Shown piece by piece: positions 8,890-18,078 of a DNA stretch of 64,000 nt; positions within the stretch are counted from its first letter, which is position 1; every line of letters starts with the position of its first letter. The notes below the pieces were generated by a model that made no database searches, was not told the DNA's origin, and saw only the letters and a program-made list of their open reading frames with translations. This stretch comes from an uncultured Acidimicrobiales bacterium (GTDB taxonomy: Bacteria > Actinomycetota > Acidimicrobiia > Acidimicrobiales > Bin134). The position numbers were made by a program, and so were the translations under genes. The stretch is from NCBI GenBank assembly GCA_951813555.1, contig OX638344.1:2509076-2573075 (forward strand). Direction: 5' to 3'.

Positions 8890-9384
8890 TCAGCCCTGGC
8901 CAAGGTCTGTCCAGTCTTCGGGATTGGGCTGCACGAGCTGGTCGATCACGTCGCCGCTGATGCCGTCCACGAAGACCAAGCCCCTTTGGCCGGGCTGGGG
9001 CTCATTGGAGTACAACAGGATGCGCCAAGTCGGGCGGCTGAACCATCCCCGCCACCCCATTTGGGCCGATGCATGCCCCACGGGAAAGCCCACCGCGCCT
9101 ACGGCGACTACCAGCGCGCCCGACTCGTCGATCTTCAGCGCCTTCCCACAGACGAGCCCGTAGACGGCGAAGACGGCCAAGGCAATGGCAGCGGCCAAGA
9201 GCCCTCCGTTGACCAGGGGACTGTCGGAGGCAACTGCCCAGACCACGGTGCAAACCACGGCGGCCGACAAGTAGATGATGGCTGGGATCCGCCGGCGGCT
9301 GTTGTTGGGAAACAGGTAGGGGCCGACGTACTCGCTGACGTTTAGCTCCTGGGGCAGCTCATCAGTTATCTCCGCGTCGGACAT
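8890..9384 (-). CDS. Small two-TM membrane protein of unknown function
   Basis: This 164-residue protein has an acidic N-terminus (MSDAEITDELPQELNV), two adjacent hydrophobic segments around residues 35-85 (AIIYLSAAVVCTVVWAV and LLAAAIALAVFAVYGLV) and a soluble C-terminal part with GWRGWFSRPTWRILLYS. I do not recognise a named domain. It sits between the HIT gene (10 bases away) and pgsA (85 bases away) in the thrS-PIM block, so it is probably co-transcribed with them. Confidence 0.75.
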   Translation of the reverse strand: MSDAEITDELPQELNVSEYVGPYLFPNNSRRRIPAIIYLSAAVVCTVVWAVASDSPLVNGGLLAAAIALAVFAVYGLVCGKALKIDESGALVVAVGAVGFPVGHASAQMGWRGWFSRPTWRILLYSNEPQPGQRGLVFVDGISGDVIDQLVQPNPEDWTDLGQG

Positions 9385-9393
9385 AGCCCGAGG

Positions 9394-9900
9394 CTACCCA
9401 CCTTCCCATGCGCTTCTCAGTTTGGACCATGATTCTGCCAGCGGTTCGGGGAGGACCCTTGTTTCGGCCACGGTGGTCATGAAGTTGGTGTCGCCCCGCC
9501 AGCGGGGCAAGCAGTGAACGTGGAGGTGGTCGGGCACGCCGGCACCGGCGGCCACTCCCAAGTTGAGTCCCACGTTCACTCCTTCGGGGTTGTAGGCCCG
9601 GCGGATGGCCGCCACCGCGGCCCGGACCGCGGCCCACAGCTCATCGCTCTCGGCGTCGCTGAGATCGGCCAGGTCGGCCACTGCCCGGTTGGGTGCCACC
9701 ATCAGGTGGCCGCTGCCGTACGGGTAGGCGTTGAGCACCGCGAAGCAAGTCTCACCCCGCCACAAGATGCCCGTCTCCTCATCGGGTTCAGAGGCGGCCA
9801 GGATTTGCTCGAACAGCGTGCCCTCCTCGGGCGCCGAGCCCTCCTGATGAATGCCGGCCACATACCGGCTGCGCCACGGGGCCCACAAGCGCTCGAGCAT
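9394..9900 (-). CDS. HIT-family nucleotide hydrolase/phosphorylase
   Basis: This is a 168-residue HIT-fold protein with the histidine triad in PDHLHVHCLPRW. The N-terminus MLERLWAPWRSRYV and the GSGHLMVAPNR segment match the actinobacterial AP4A phosphorylase-type HIT protein that normally follows thrS. These enzymes cleave dinucleoside polyphosphates, and AP4A is a by-product of aminoacyl-tRNA synthetases, which fits the neighbour. The start ATG at 9900 overlaps the thrS stop (ATGA). Confidence 0.92.
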   Translation of the reverse strand: MLERLWAPWRSRYVAGIHQEGSAPEEGTLFEQILAASEPDEETGILWRGETCFAVLNAYPYGSGHLMVAPNRAVADLADLSDAESDELWAAVRAAVAAIRRAYNPEGVNVGLNLGVAAGAGVPDHLHVHCLPRWRGDTNFMTTVAETRVLPEPLAESWSKLRSAWEGG

Positions 9901-11888
9901 CAGCGGTGGGCATCCACTTCATCGCCCAGTCGATTGGCGAAGTCCCCCAGCAGCACGCCCCGCTCGTCGCCGTCGCTACCCCGGGCGTTGACTCCCACCG
10001 TGCCGTGGGCCACGTCGTCGTCGCCCACCACCAGCACGTAGGGCACCTTTTGGAGCTTGGCCGCTCGGATGCGCCGGCCTAGCGGCTCTTGCGCGTCGGA
10101 CACCTCCACTCGGAACCCGGCCTGGCTCAGGCGGGCCTGCACCCCGGCGGCGTAGTCGGCATGGGTGGCGGCCACCGGCAAGATGGCGGCTTGGACGGGC
10201 GCCAGCCAGGCGGGGAAGGCGCCGCTGCAATGTTCGATGAGCACCCCGAAGAAGCGCTCGATGGCTCCCATGAGGGCGCGGTGGATCATCACCGGGCGGT
10301 GGCGGTTGCCATCGGAGCCCACATATTCGAGGCCGAATCGCTCGGGAAGCTGGAAGTCCACCTGGAGGGTGGACAGCTGCCAGCTCCGTCCGATGGCGTC
10401 GCGTACATCGATGTCGATTTTGGGCCCGTAGAAGGCGCCCCCGCCCTCGTCCAACTCGTACTCCAGCCCAGAGGCCTCCAGCGCCTCCCGGAGAGCGTCG
10501 GTGGCCAAATCCCATTCGGCATCTTCGCCGATCGACTTCTCCAGCGGCCGGGTGGCCAGTCGAGCCTCGAACTCTTTGAATCCGAAGGCCCGCAGCACCG
10601 ACAGCACGAACGCCACCAACGAGGCGATCTCGGCGGGGGCCTGCTCCCGGGTGGCGAAGATGTGGCTGTCGTCCTGGGTGAATCCCCGGATGCGCATCAG
10701 GCCGTGGACCGCCCCCGACAGCTCGTAGCGGTACACCGTGCCCAGCTCGAACAGTCGAATAGGAAGGTCGCGATAGGACCGCTGGCTGCTCCTGTAGATC
10801 AGCACGTGGAAGGGGCAGTTCATCGGCTTGAGGTGGTAGGAGGCGCCGTCCAACTCCATGGGCGGGTACATGGATTCCCGGTAGAAGTCCAGATGCCCGC
10901 TGGTCTCCCACAGCTCGGAGCGGGCTATGTGGGGGGTGACCACCGACTGGTAGTCCCCCTCGTCGTGGCGGCTGCGGCTGTAGTCCTCGATGATGCGACG
11001 CACCGCCGCCCCCTTGGGGTGCCATACGGCAAGCCCCGGTCCCAGCTCGGTGGGCCACGACAGCAGGTCGAGCTCGCGGGCCAGGCGGCGGTGGTCTCGC
11101 TTTTCCGCCTCGTCCAGCCGGTGCAGGTGGGCGGCCAGGTCTTTGCGGGAGGCCCAGGCGGTGCCGTAGATGCGCTGCAAGGAGGGGCGCCCGGCGTCGC
11201 GGCGCCAATAGGCCCCGGCCACGCTCATCAGCTTGAAGTGCCCCAACCGGCCGGTGGACGGGACGTGGGGGCCGCGGCACAAGTCGATGAAGGAATCGGA
11301 GTTGCGGTAGTAGCTGATCTGGCCGTCGCCGGCCACCTCATCGGCCAACTCGTCGGCCGACTGCCCGGCGCCATCGGCTGTGGAGGCCAGAGACACCGTT
11401 TCGATGATCTCCCGCTTATAGGGATGGTCGGCGAACAGCTCGAGCCCTTCATCCGCCGACACCTCATGGCGCTCGAAGGGCTGGTCGGCTTCAATGATCT
11501 CGCGCATCCGGGCCTCGATGGCCTCGAGGTCGTCGTCGCTGATGGTGGCTCCTTCGGGCAGATCGAAGTCGTAATAGAATCCGTCTTGGATGGGCGGGCC
11601 AACGGCGTAGGTGGCCCCGGGGTACATCTCCAACACGGCTTGGGCCAGCACGTGGGCAGTGGAATGGCGCACCGTTTCCAAGCCGGTGTCGCTGTCAGCG
11701 GTGATGATCGAAACCCTTTGGCCATCGGCCAGTGAAACGCTCAAGTCCACCTCGACATCGTCGACGGCGGCGATGAGGGCGGCCTTGGCCAAGCCTGGAC
11801 CGATGTGAGCGGCAAGGTCGCCCGCGGTGGCCCCCGAGGGCATCGTGCGCGTGCTGCCGTCGGGGAGGATGACGCGGATGTCGGACAT
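9900..11888 (-). CDS. thrS: Threonyl-tRNA synthetase
   Basis: This 662-residue class II synthetase charges tRNA-Thr. Domains in order are an N-terminal TGS domain (1-63), the editing/SAD domain with HSTAHVLAQ near 75 and the CRGPHVPSTG segment near 200, the catalytic core with MNCPFHVLIY and motif 2 RIRGFTQDDSHIF, and the C-terminal anticodon-binding domain (LAPVQAAILPV onwards). The length and editing histidines indicate a complete enzyme. It starts about 50 bases downstream of the mshC stop, and thrS through DUF3048 could be read as one long transcript. Confidence 0.97.
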   Translation of the reverse strand: MSDIRVILPDGSTRTMPSGATAGDLAAHIGPGLAKAALIAAVDDVEVDLSVSLADGQRVSIITADSDTGLETVRHSTAHVLAQAVLEMYPGATYAVGPPIQDGFYYDFDLPEGATISDDDLEAIEARMREIIEADQPFERHEVSADEGLELFADHPYKREIIETVSLASTADGAGQSADELADEVAGDGQISYYRNSDSFIDLCRGPHVPSTGRLGHFKLMSVAGAYWRRDAGRPSLQRIYGTAWASRKDLAAHLHRLDEAEKRDHRRLARELDLLSWPTELGPGLAVWHPKGAAVRRIIEDYSRSRHDEGDYQSVVTPHIARSELWETSGHLDFYRESMYPPMELDGASYHLKPMNCPFHVLIYRSSQRSYRDLPIRLFELGTVYRYELSGAVHGLMRIRGFTQDDSHIFATREQAPAEIASLVAFVLSVLRAFGFKEFEARLATRPLEKSIGEDAEWDLATDALREALEASGLEYELDEGGGAFYGPKIDIDVRDAIGRSWQLSTLQVDFQLPERFGLEYVGSDGNRHRPVMIHRALMGAIERFFGVLIEHCSGAFPAWLAPVQAAILPVAATHADYAAGVQARLSQAGFRVEVSDAQEPLGRRIRAAKLQKVPYVLVVGDDDVAHGTVGVNARGSDGDERGVLLGDFANRLGDEVDAHR

Positions 11889-11939
11889 GTCAAGCCAATG
11901 TAACCATTCGACCTGCCTCGGCCAGTTCCATTATCGGCG

Positions 11940-13103
11940 TTAGATTTGGACGCCCAGCAGCCCAGCTGCGGCTTTGGTGCCCCCAGTAGAGGCGGCGTGG
12001 TCTATTGCCGCCACCGCCGAGGCGGTGTCGAGATCATCGTCCAGACAGGCCCGCACCCGGTCGAGCACCTCCGCAGCCGCATCGGCGCTGCCCTCGGCCG
12101 CAGCTTGCCAGGCTTCAAGGCGCTCGGCGGCTGCGGGCATGATCGAGTCGTCCCACTCCCATGAATCCCGGTAGTGGTGGGCCACGACGGCCAAGCGGAT
12201 GGCCCGGGGGTCGTACTCCTTCAGCAGGTCGGAGACGAACACCAGGTTGCCCAGCGACTTGGACATCTTGGCGCCGTCCATCCGGACCATGGCCTGGTGC
12301 ATCCAGTGGCGCACGAACTGCTGGCCGGTGACCACCTCCGACTGGGCGGCCTCGCACTCGTGGTGGGGGTAGATCAGGTCGGCCCCGCCCCCGTGGAGAT
12401 CGACGGTTTCGCCCAGCTCCCGCATGGCCAGCGCCGAGCACTCGATGTGCCAGCCGGGGCGGCCTGGACCCCACTTGGAGTCCCAGGCGGGCTCGTCGGG
12501 CGCGGACTTCTGCCACAGCACGAAATCCAGGGGGTCGCGTTTGTCGGGGTCGTCGGGGTTGCCCCCGTGCTCGGCGGCCAGGGCCAGCATGGTGTCGCGG
12601 TCGAAGTGGCTTACTTGGCCGAAACGGTCGAAGGCGGAGATGTCGAAGTACACCGATCCGCCCGACTGGTAGGCGTAGCCCCGGTCGAGCACGAGGCCGA
12701 TCATCTTGCGGATGTCGGCAATAGCCGAGGTGGCTCGGGGCTCCGACCAGCACGGCAGCATTCCCAGGGCTTCCATGTCGGAGTCGAACCGGGCGGTTTC
12801 GGCCGCGGCCAGATCCAGATAGTGGACGCCGATCTCCCGGGCCTTGCGGAGGATGTCGTCGTCCACATCGGTGATGTTGCGCACGCAGCGGGTCTCGTGC
12901 CCCCGGTCGCGCAGCCGCCGCTGAAGCACGTCGTAGGCCACATAAGTGGCGGCGTGGCCCAAGTGGGTGGCGTCGTAGGGGGTGATGCCGCAGGTGTACA
13001 TGGTCACCACCGGACCCGGCGCGAACGGCACCACCGCTTGCCGGGCAGTGTCGTATAGCCGCATCCGCTCTGCTGAGGATGCGGCAGAAGGCGAAGAGGG
13101 CAT
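11940..13103 (-). CDS. mshC: Cysteine:glucosaminyl-inositol ligase MshC (CysS-like)
   Basis: This 387-residue class I synthetase-fold protein most likely joins cysteine to GlcN-inositol in mycothiol synthesis. The segment YTCGITPYDATHLGHAATY is the MshC form of the CysS active-site start; true CysRS usually reads CGPTVYDYxHIGHAR. The zinc-site region GWHIECSAL and the KMSKSLGN loop are present. Length is close to MshC and well below CysRS, which has an extra C-terminal tRNA-binding region. A separate cysS would be expected elsewhere. A divergent CysRS is the alternative. Confidence 0.82.
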   Translation of the reverse strand: MPSSPSAASSAERMRLYDTARQAVVPFAPGPVVTMYTCGITPYDATHLGHAATYVAYDVLQRRLRDRGHETRCVRNITDVDDDILRKAREIGVHYLDLAAAETARFDSDMEALGMLPCWSEPRATSAIADIRKMIGLVLDRGYAYQSGGSVYFDISAFDRFGQVSHFDRDTMLALAAEHGGNPDDPDKRDPLDFVLWQKSAPDEPAWDSKWGPGRPGWHIECSALAMRELGETVDLHGGGADLIYPHHECEAAQSEVVTGQQFVRHWMHQAMVRMDGAKMSKSLGNLVFVSDLLKEYDPRAIRLAVVAHHYRDSWEWDDSIMPAAAERLEAWQAAAEGSADAAAEVLDRVRACLDDDLDTASAVAAIDHAASTGGTKAAAGLLGVQI

Positions 13104-13114
13104 GGCCGACGGGC

Positions 13115-13789
13115 TTAGCCGTCTTCGAGGTCCAACCCAGTGAAGCGGACCGCCACCCGGGTCTTATAGCGGACGTTGAGATGCAGCAGCACCGCGGTGA
13201 AGGCTTCCACCGGAGTGGCGCACGACAGCGGACCGGCATCGAGGGCTCGTACTCCAGGCAGCTTGTCCATGACTTCCATGGTGGTGGCGGTGGCCTCGGG
13301 ATGGTCGGAGCACACCAGCACGTCGCAGTCCACCGGATGGTTCAGATCGCCCAGATCGTGGGCCGGCACATGGTGGAGGGCGGCCGACACCAGGGCTTGG
13401 GGCACCGCAGCCTGCACCGCCGCCGCGATCGAGCCTCGGGACGGCGCCAGCGGCTGGAACTCCCGGCCCATTTTGGCCAGGGCATTGGCCATGCTGATGA
13501 CCACCTTGTCGGCCAGCTCGTCGGACACGGTGGCCGCCGTGGCCGCGGCAGCATCCCACGGGGTGGCCACCACCACAACGTCGCAGGAGGCGGCACCGGG
13601 GTTGGCCGCGCCCGAAAGGGGGAGGTCGTGGCCAGGCCATTCGCCTTTCAAGCGGTCGCAGACTTCTGCGGCCCGCTCGGCCGAGCGCGACCCCACCACG
13701 GTGTCGAATCCCACCGACGCCAATCGGACGGCCAACGCGCCGCCCGCCGGTCCCGTCCCTCCGAGAATGCCGATCCGCATCGGCCCCAC
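13115..13789 (-). CDS. npdG: NADPH:F420 oxidoreductase (NpdG/Fno-like)
   Basis: This 224-residue Rossmann protein has the N-terminal dinucleotide motif MRIGILGGTGPAGGALA followed by VVGSRS, which binds the NADP phosphate. Middle and C-terminal features (VVVATPWDAAAATA, VISMANALAKMG, SAALHHVPAHDL) fit the F420-dependent NADP reductase family. The enzyme would move hydride between NADPH and the deazaflavin F420, which the LLM-type and PPOX-type genes in this window may use. The start may be three codons inside the given ATG (MGPMRIG). It lies 11 bases upstream of mshC on the same strand. Confidence 0.85.
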   Translation of the reverse strand: MGPMRIGILGGTGPAGGALAVRLASVGFDTVVGSRSAERAAEVCDRLKGEWPGHDLPLSGAANPGAASCDVVVVATPWDAAAATAATVSDELADKVVISMANALAKMGREFQPLAPSRGSIAAAVQAAVPQALVSAALHHVPAHDLGDLNHPVDCDVLVCSDHPEATATTMEVMDKLPGVRALDAGPLSCATPVEAFTAVLLHLNVRYKTRVAVRFTGLDLEDG

Positions 13790-13851
13790 GGTATCGGAGG
13801 ATCACACCCAAACTCACATACAGCAGTTGCCGGCGCTCAGGCGAGCTGCTT

Positions 13852-13939
13852 CGAACGATCATGGGACTCCTCGCCAACCCGGATGGGACTGCCACGGGGT
13901 TCGATGACGAGTAGCCTCGGACGATCATGGGACTCCTCG
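13852..13939 (+). repeat. 22-bp direct repeat spanning a decoy and the true start codon
   Basis: Two copies of a 22-bp sequence (13852-13873 and 13918-13939, one mismatch) share ACGATCATGGGACTCCTCG. The second copy carries the inhA start codon. The first copy opens a 17-residue in-frame mini-ORF (13861-13914, MGLLANPDGTATGFDDE then TAG) that begins with the same four residues as InhA. It may be a local duplication of the start region or a translated leader. Confidence 0.8.
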
Positions 13940-14694
13940 ACGGCAAACGGATTCTGGTTACCGGCGTGCTGACCGACGCCTCGTTGGCCTTCGGAATCGC
14001 CTCACTAGCCGCCTCTGAGGGCGCTGAGATGGTATTGACCGGTGCAGGGCGGGGACTCAGCCTCACCGAGCGCACCGCCCGCAAGTTGCCGGGCTCGCCG
14101 CCGGTGCTGGCCTTCGACGTGACCGATCCCGACCACCCCGCCGCCCTCCGGGAAGCACTGGCCGAACGGTGGGGATCGGTGGACGGTGCCCTGCACGCCA
14201 TCGGGTTTGCCCCCGAGGTCTGCCTGGGCGACGACTTCATGGCCGCTGGATGGGACGACGTGAAGGTGGCACTGGAGATCTCGGCCTACTCGCTCAAGAC
14301 AGTGGCCGAAGTGGTGGTCCCGCTCATGGACGACGGCGGTTCAATCGTGGGACTGGACTTCGACGCCACCGTGGCCTGGCCTTTCTACAACTGGATGGGG
14401 GTGGCCAAAGCCGCCTTCGAGTCCACCGCCCGCTACCTGGCCCGCTCGCTCGGCGACCAGGGCATCCGGGTCAACCTGGTGGCCGCCGGACCGATGCGCA
14501 CCATGGCGGCCCGCTCCATCCCCGGCTTCGAGGTGTTCGAGGACTCCTGGGCTGGCCGAGCCCCCCTGGGCTGGGACGTCAAGGACAGCTCGTCGGTGGC
14601 CAAAGCCGCGGTCGCGCTCCTCTCCGACTGGTTCCCCATGACCACCGGCGAGATGATCCACGTGGACGGCGGCTACCACGCGGTGGGCGCCTGA
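13927..14694 (+). CDS. inhA: NADH-dependent enoyl-ACP reductase, InhA/FabI type
   Basis: This 255-residue SDR-fold enzyme performs the last reduction of fatty-acid elongation. The N-terminus MGLLDGKRILVTGVLTDASLAFGIA matches InhA. The catalytic residues lie in FYNWMGVAKAAFES (Tyr and Lys of the Y-x6-K arrangement), and the NLVAAGPMRTMA segment is also InhA-like. DGGYHAVGA closes the protein. A near-identical copy of the start region lies 66 bases upstream. It ends 10 bases from the convergent LLM oxidoreductase gene. Confidence 0.95.
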   Translation: MGLLDGKRILVTGVLTDASLAFGIASLAASEGAEMVLTGAGRGLSLTERTARKLPGSPPVLAFDVTDPDHPAALREALAERWGSVDGALHAIGFAPEVCLGDDFMAAGWDDVKVALEISAYSLKTVAEVVVPLMDDGGSIVGLDFDATVAWPFYNWMGVAKAAFESTARYLARSLGDQGIRVNLVAAGPMRTMAARSIPGFEVFEDSWAGRAPLGWDVKDSSSVAKAAVALLSDWFPMTTGEMIHVDGGYHAVGA

Positions 14695-14704
14695 TGGCTT
14701 TGAG

Positions 14705-15610
14705 CTAGTCGGCCATGGGGTGGACGAAGTCGTCGGCGAAGCGGTTTATGGCATCGCGGTAGGCCGATGCGTTTTCCAAAAGGCCTTGCCGATTGTCGGT
14801 GCTGACGTCTTCGAGTTCGGCCCAGGGGAGGGCGTACAACCCGGTGATGCCCAACTCCTCTTCGGCTCGGCGGTAGAGGTCTAGTGAAGGCGGCTCGTAG
14901 AAGCCCGAGATGATCTCGAAGCGGTCGTCGGCCCGGCCCTCTTCGGCCAAGAGCGTCCGCAGTCGGTCGACGATGCCCGCCAGCGTGTCCCAGTCGTAGG
15001 CATTGCCGACCCACCCGTCGGCATGGCGGGCTGCTCGGCGCAGCGCCGGTCCCGAGTGCCCTCCGGTGTAGATGGGTATGGGCTGGTCGGGGGCCGGTCC
15101 CATCATCATGGCCGGGATGTCGTAATACTCGCCGTGGAACTCAACCCAACCCGGCTTCCACAGCTCGCGCAGCGCCTCGATCATCTCGTTGGTGCGGGGG
15201 CCGCGGTTGTCGAAGTCCTGGCCCATCTGCTCGAACTCCTCGCGCATCCAGCCCGCGGCCATGCCCAGCGCCACCCGGTTTCCCGAGATCACCGCGGCGG
15301 TCGAGACTTGCTTGGCCACCGCCAAGATGGGGCGGTTGGGAGCGATGTAGATGTTGTTGGAGAAGTTGAGCTGCTCGGTGGCCCCGATCATGGCTCCGAT
15401 GGTTACCCAGGTGTCAGGCCAAGACGTCTCCGGGTCCCAGATGGGTCGCCCGTCTTCGTAAGGCGAATAGGGGTAGGGGCTGCTGAGGTCTTGGGGATAG
15501 AAGATGTGATCGGAGAGCACCATGCCGTGGTACCCGGCTTCATCCACCATCCGGGCGATGGGCACCAGCTCGGTGCTCTTCATGAACGCGGTCACGCACC
15601 AGAATTTCAT
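14705..15610 (-). CDS. LLM-class (F420-dependent type) oxidoreductase
   Basis: This 301-residue luciferase-like TIM-barrel protein would use F420 or flavin to reduce or oxygenate an unknown substrate. Family features are DEAGYHGMVLSDHIFYP, LGTxxx-like strand NFSNNIYIAPNRP, the GNRVALGMAAGWMREEF segment and PIPIYTGGHSGPALRRAARHADGWVG. I chose the ATG at 15610 (MKFWCVTAF); a longer frame to 15697 would overlap the CNNM gene. The substrate is unknown. Confidence 0.87.
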   Translation of the reverse strand: MKFWCVTAFMKSTELVPIARMVDEAGYHGMVLSDHIFYPQDLSSPYPYSPYEDGRPIWDPETSWPDTWVTIGAMIGATEQLNFSNNIYIAPNRPILAVAKQVSTAAVISGNRVALGMAAGWMREEFEQMGQDFDNRGPRTNEMIEALRELWKPGWVEFHGEYYDIPAMMMGPAPDQPIPIYTGGHSGPALRRAARHADGWVGNAYDWDTLAGIVDRLRTLLAEEGRADDRFEIISGFYEPPSLDLYRRAEEELGITGLYALPWAELEDVSTDNRQGLLENASAYRDAINRFADDFVHPMAD

Positions 15611-15617
15611 GCCGCCA

Positions 15618-16691
15618 TTATGTCCGATGGTCCGACAGGGCGGGTCCGGTTGGGTCGGTCTCGTCGATGAGGTCGCCCACCAGCACCTCCAGCACATCCT
15701 CCAGGGTGACCAGGCCGACGGTGCGCTGACGAGCGCCTTGGCGGACGACGGCCAGATGGCGTCGGCTTCCCCGCATCAGCGCCAGCGCGCCTTCGAGAGA
15801 GGTTTCCCCCTCGATCATGGGCACCACCCGGATCAGATCGTCACTGAGGGGCTGGGTTGCCCTAGTGCCGGTTGCATCGAGGAGGTCCTTGGCGTGAATG
15901 AACCCCACCACCTGGTCGATGGAGCTGTTCTGGACCAGGACCCGTGAGTGGCCGCTGGCGTTCATCACGTCGAGCACCTCGGCGACTGTGGCCTCTCGCT
16001 CCACCGCCACAATCCGGTCGCGGGGCACCATTACGGTCCGCACTGGTCGGCCGGCCAGCTCCAGGGCGCTGGACAGCAGCGAGCGGTCGAATTCGTCCAA
16101 GAACCCCTCGGCAGCCGAGTGCTCCACGACGGCGGCGAACTCCTGGGGAGTGCGGGCAGTGGGCAGCTCGTCGACGGGCTCCACGCCGCTCAAGCGGACC
16201 ATGCCCCGGCTGAGCCGGTTCAACAACCCGATGAGCGGGCCGAAGACGATGGCGTAGAGGCGGTTCACCGGGGCCAGCCACATGGCGGTGCGCTCGGCCC
16301 CGGCCAAGGCGACGTTCTTGGGGACCATCTCCCCTAGCACCATGTGCAGGTAGACCACCAAAGTCAGCGACACCGCGAACGAGATGGTGTGCAGCGCCCC
16401 GGAGGGCAGATGGACAAACGACTCCACCGCCCGCTCGATGAGGCGGGCCACCGCCGGCTCGGCCACGAAGCCCAGCCCCAGCGACGCCATGGTGATGCCG
16501 AGCTGGGCACCGGCCAACTGGCGATTGATGTCGCTCATGGCCGCCAACGCCATCCGGGCCCGGCGATTGCCGGCCTCGGCCAGCGGCTCCAGGCGGGATC
16601 GCCGAGCGGCGATAAGCGCGAACTCCACGGCCACGAACCCGGCGTTGGCCACCAGCAGCACCACGGCGATCGCGATGTAAAGCCCGGTCAT
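15618..16691 (-). CDS. CNNM/HlyC-CorC-type membrane protein lacking the CorC_HlyC domain
   Basis: This 357-residue protein has an N-terminal DUF21/CNNM transmembrane domain (about 1-170, with MVLGEMVPKNVAL) and a CBS pair (about 200-335, VMVPRDRIVAV and GLVTLEDVLEVLVGDLIDE). It stops just after the second CBS motif, so the C-terminal transporter-associated domain seen in its neighbour is absent. The family is linked to Mg2+/Co2+ export, but substrate specificity cannot be inferred. The start overlaps the stop of the upstream paralogue by ATGA, which suggests a hetero-oligomeric pair. Confidence 0.9.
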   Translation of the reverse strand: MTGLYIAIAVVLLVANAGFVAVEFALIAARRSRLEPLAEAGNRRARMALAAMSDINRQLAGAQLGITMASLGLGFVAEPAVARLIERAVESFVHLPSGALHTISFAVSLTLVVYLHMVLGEMVPKNVALAGAERTAMWLAPVNRLYAIVFGPLIGLLNRLSRGMVRLSGVEPVDELPTARTPQEFAAVVEHSAAEGFLDEFDRSLLSSALELAGRPVRTVMVPRDRIVAVEREATVAEVLDVMNASGHSRVLVQNSSIDQVVGFIHAKDLLDATGTRATQPLSDDLIRVVPMIEGETSLEGALALMRGSRRHLAVVRQGARQRTVGLVTLEDVLEVLVGDLIDETDPTGPALSDHRT

Positions 16692-18016
16692 CGGCCCGCT
16701 CGATCGTGACGGGAGGGATGGCTTGAGGCCACCGGGCGCAGGCGAACTGCGTCGACGCGGTGCCGGTCGACCGACTCGATTTGGAACTCCCAGCCCTGGA
16801 AGCGGAACACCTCGCCGGCGGAGGGGATGCGCTGGAGGTGGTCCAAGATGAAGCCGGCCAGGGTCTCGTAATCGCCGTCAGGCACCCGCAGCCCGGTCAT
16901 GTCCTCCAGCTCATCGGGGTGGATCCCGGCTTGCACCAACAGCTCCCCGGCATCGCGGGCCACCGCCGGGGGCTCGGTGTCGTCGTGCTCATCGGCTATC
17001 TCGCCCACGATCTCCTCCACCAGATCCTCTTGGGTGACGATGCCCGCGGTGCCGCCGTGCTCGTCCATGACCACGGCCAAGGGACTGCGCTGGGATCTCA
17101 TGTCGAGCAGCAAAGAGCGCAGATCCCGGGTCTCGGGCACAATGAGCGGTGCCCGCATGATCTCGGCCACGGGGGTGTCGGCCCATCTCTCGGAGGGCAC
17201 CTGGTACACATTTTTGACCAGGGCCACCCCCACCACGTCGTCGATGTCGGCGGCGATCACCGGGAAGCGGGAGAACCCGGTCTCACTCGACAACGACACC
17301 AGATCGGCCACCGACTGATGGCGCTCGATGGTGCTGACCGACACGCGGGGCACCAACACATCGGCGGCGTCTCGCTCGGCGAAGCGGACTGCCCGGGTCA
17401 ACAGGCGGGCCCTTGTCGGCCGCATCGATCCCTCTCGCCCCGAAGACCGGATCAGCCAGGCCAGTTCCTCGCGGGAGCGGGCCTCGCTGAGCTCTTCGGT
17501 GGGCTCGATGCCCAATCGGGTCACCACCCAATTGGCCGAGCCGTCGAGCAGGCGTATGAACGGCCCGGCCACGGCGTCGAAGCCCTTCATGGGAGCGGCT
17601 AGGCGCATGGAGGTGGGCAGCGGACGGGCTATGGCCAGGGTTTTGGGAACCAGCTCCCCGAGCACCATCTGGACCACCACTGCGATGGCCAGCGCGGCGG
17701 CGATGGACAGGCCTTCGGCGGCACCTCCGGCAATGCGGTCGGCTGCCGGCTCCAACGCGGCGGCTATGGACGGTCGAGCGATGAAGCCCAACGCCAAGGA
17801 GGTGACAGTGATGCCGAATTGCGCGCCAGAAAGCTGAAAGGACAGGGTTTTGAGCAACGACAACGCAGTGCGGGCCGCTCTTTTGCCCTCGGCGGCCAAT
17901 CGCTCGATCCGAATTCGATCCACTGCCACCAAGGCGAACTCGACCGCCACGAACAATGCGTTGGCCGCAATCAACAGCGCGGCGGCCACCAGGCCCAAAG
18001 CGGTGGTCCAGTCCAT
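16688..18016 (-). CDS. CNNM/HlyC-CorC-type membrane protein (DUF21, CBS pair, CorC_HlyC)
   Basis: This is a 442-residue full-length member of the family. It has a DUF21 membrane domain with four hydrophobic segments (about 1-180, including VVQMVLGELVPKTLAIARP), a CBS pair (about 210-340, DVLVPRVSVSTI and GGTAGIVTQEDLVEEIVGEI) and a C-terminal CorC_HlyC domain (LPDGDYETLAGFILDHLQRIP-like region, FQGWEFQIESVDRHRVDAVRL). Family members affect divalent metal homeostasis. It is the upstream partner of the shorter paralogue, with overlapping stop and start codons, and is divergent from the marR gene. Confidence 0.93.
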   Translation of the reverse strand: MDWTTALGLVAAALLIAANALFVAVEFALVAVDRIRIERLAAEGKRAARTALSLLKTLSFQLSGAQFGITVTSLALGFIARPSIAAALEPAADRIAGGAAEGLSIAAALAIAVVVQMVLGELVPKTLAIARPLPTSMRLAAPMKGFDAVAGPFIRLLDGSANWVVTRLGIEPTEELSEARSREELAWLIRSSGREGSMRPTRARLLTRAVRFAERDAADVLVPRVSVSTIERHQSVADLVSLSSETGFSRFPVIAADIDDVVGVALVKNVYQVPSERWADTPVAEIMRAPLIVPETRDLRSLLLDMRSQRSPLAVVMDEHGGTAGIVTQEDLVEEIVGEIADEHDDTEPPAVARDAGELLVQAGIHPDELEDMTGLRVPDGDYETLAGFILDHLQRIPSAGEVFRFQGWEFQIESVDRHRVDAVRLRPVASSHPSRHDRAGR

Positions 18017-18061
18017 CAGCGACCGTTTTTCCTGGTCATGGCTTGCCAGTAATCACAATCT

Positions 18062-18074
18062 TTAGAGAAACTAA
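18062..18074. promoter_or_regulatory. Short inverted repeat upstream of marR (candidate operator)
   Basis: TTAG and CTAA half-sites separated by five bases lie just 4 bases before the marR GTG start, in the short AT-rich stretch between the divergent CNNM and marR genes. MarR proteins commonly autoregulate by binding such palindromes. The half-sites are short, so this is only a candidate. Confidence 0.35.
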
Positions 18075-18078
18075 CCAT

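Noticed and set aside
10089..11735. 548-codon plus-strand frame opposite thrS
   Set aside because: Antisense shadow. ThrRS motifs on the minus strand are complete.
11940..13103. Annotation as cysteinyl-tRNA synthetase
   Set aside because: GITPYDATHLGHAATY and the short length fit MshC better. CysRS would have a longer C-terminus and a different HIGH context.
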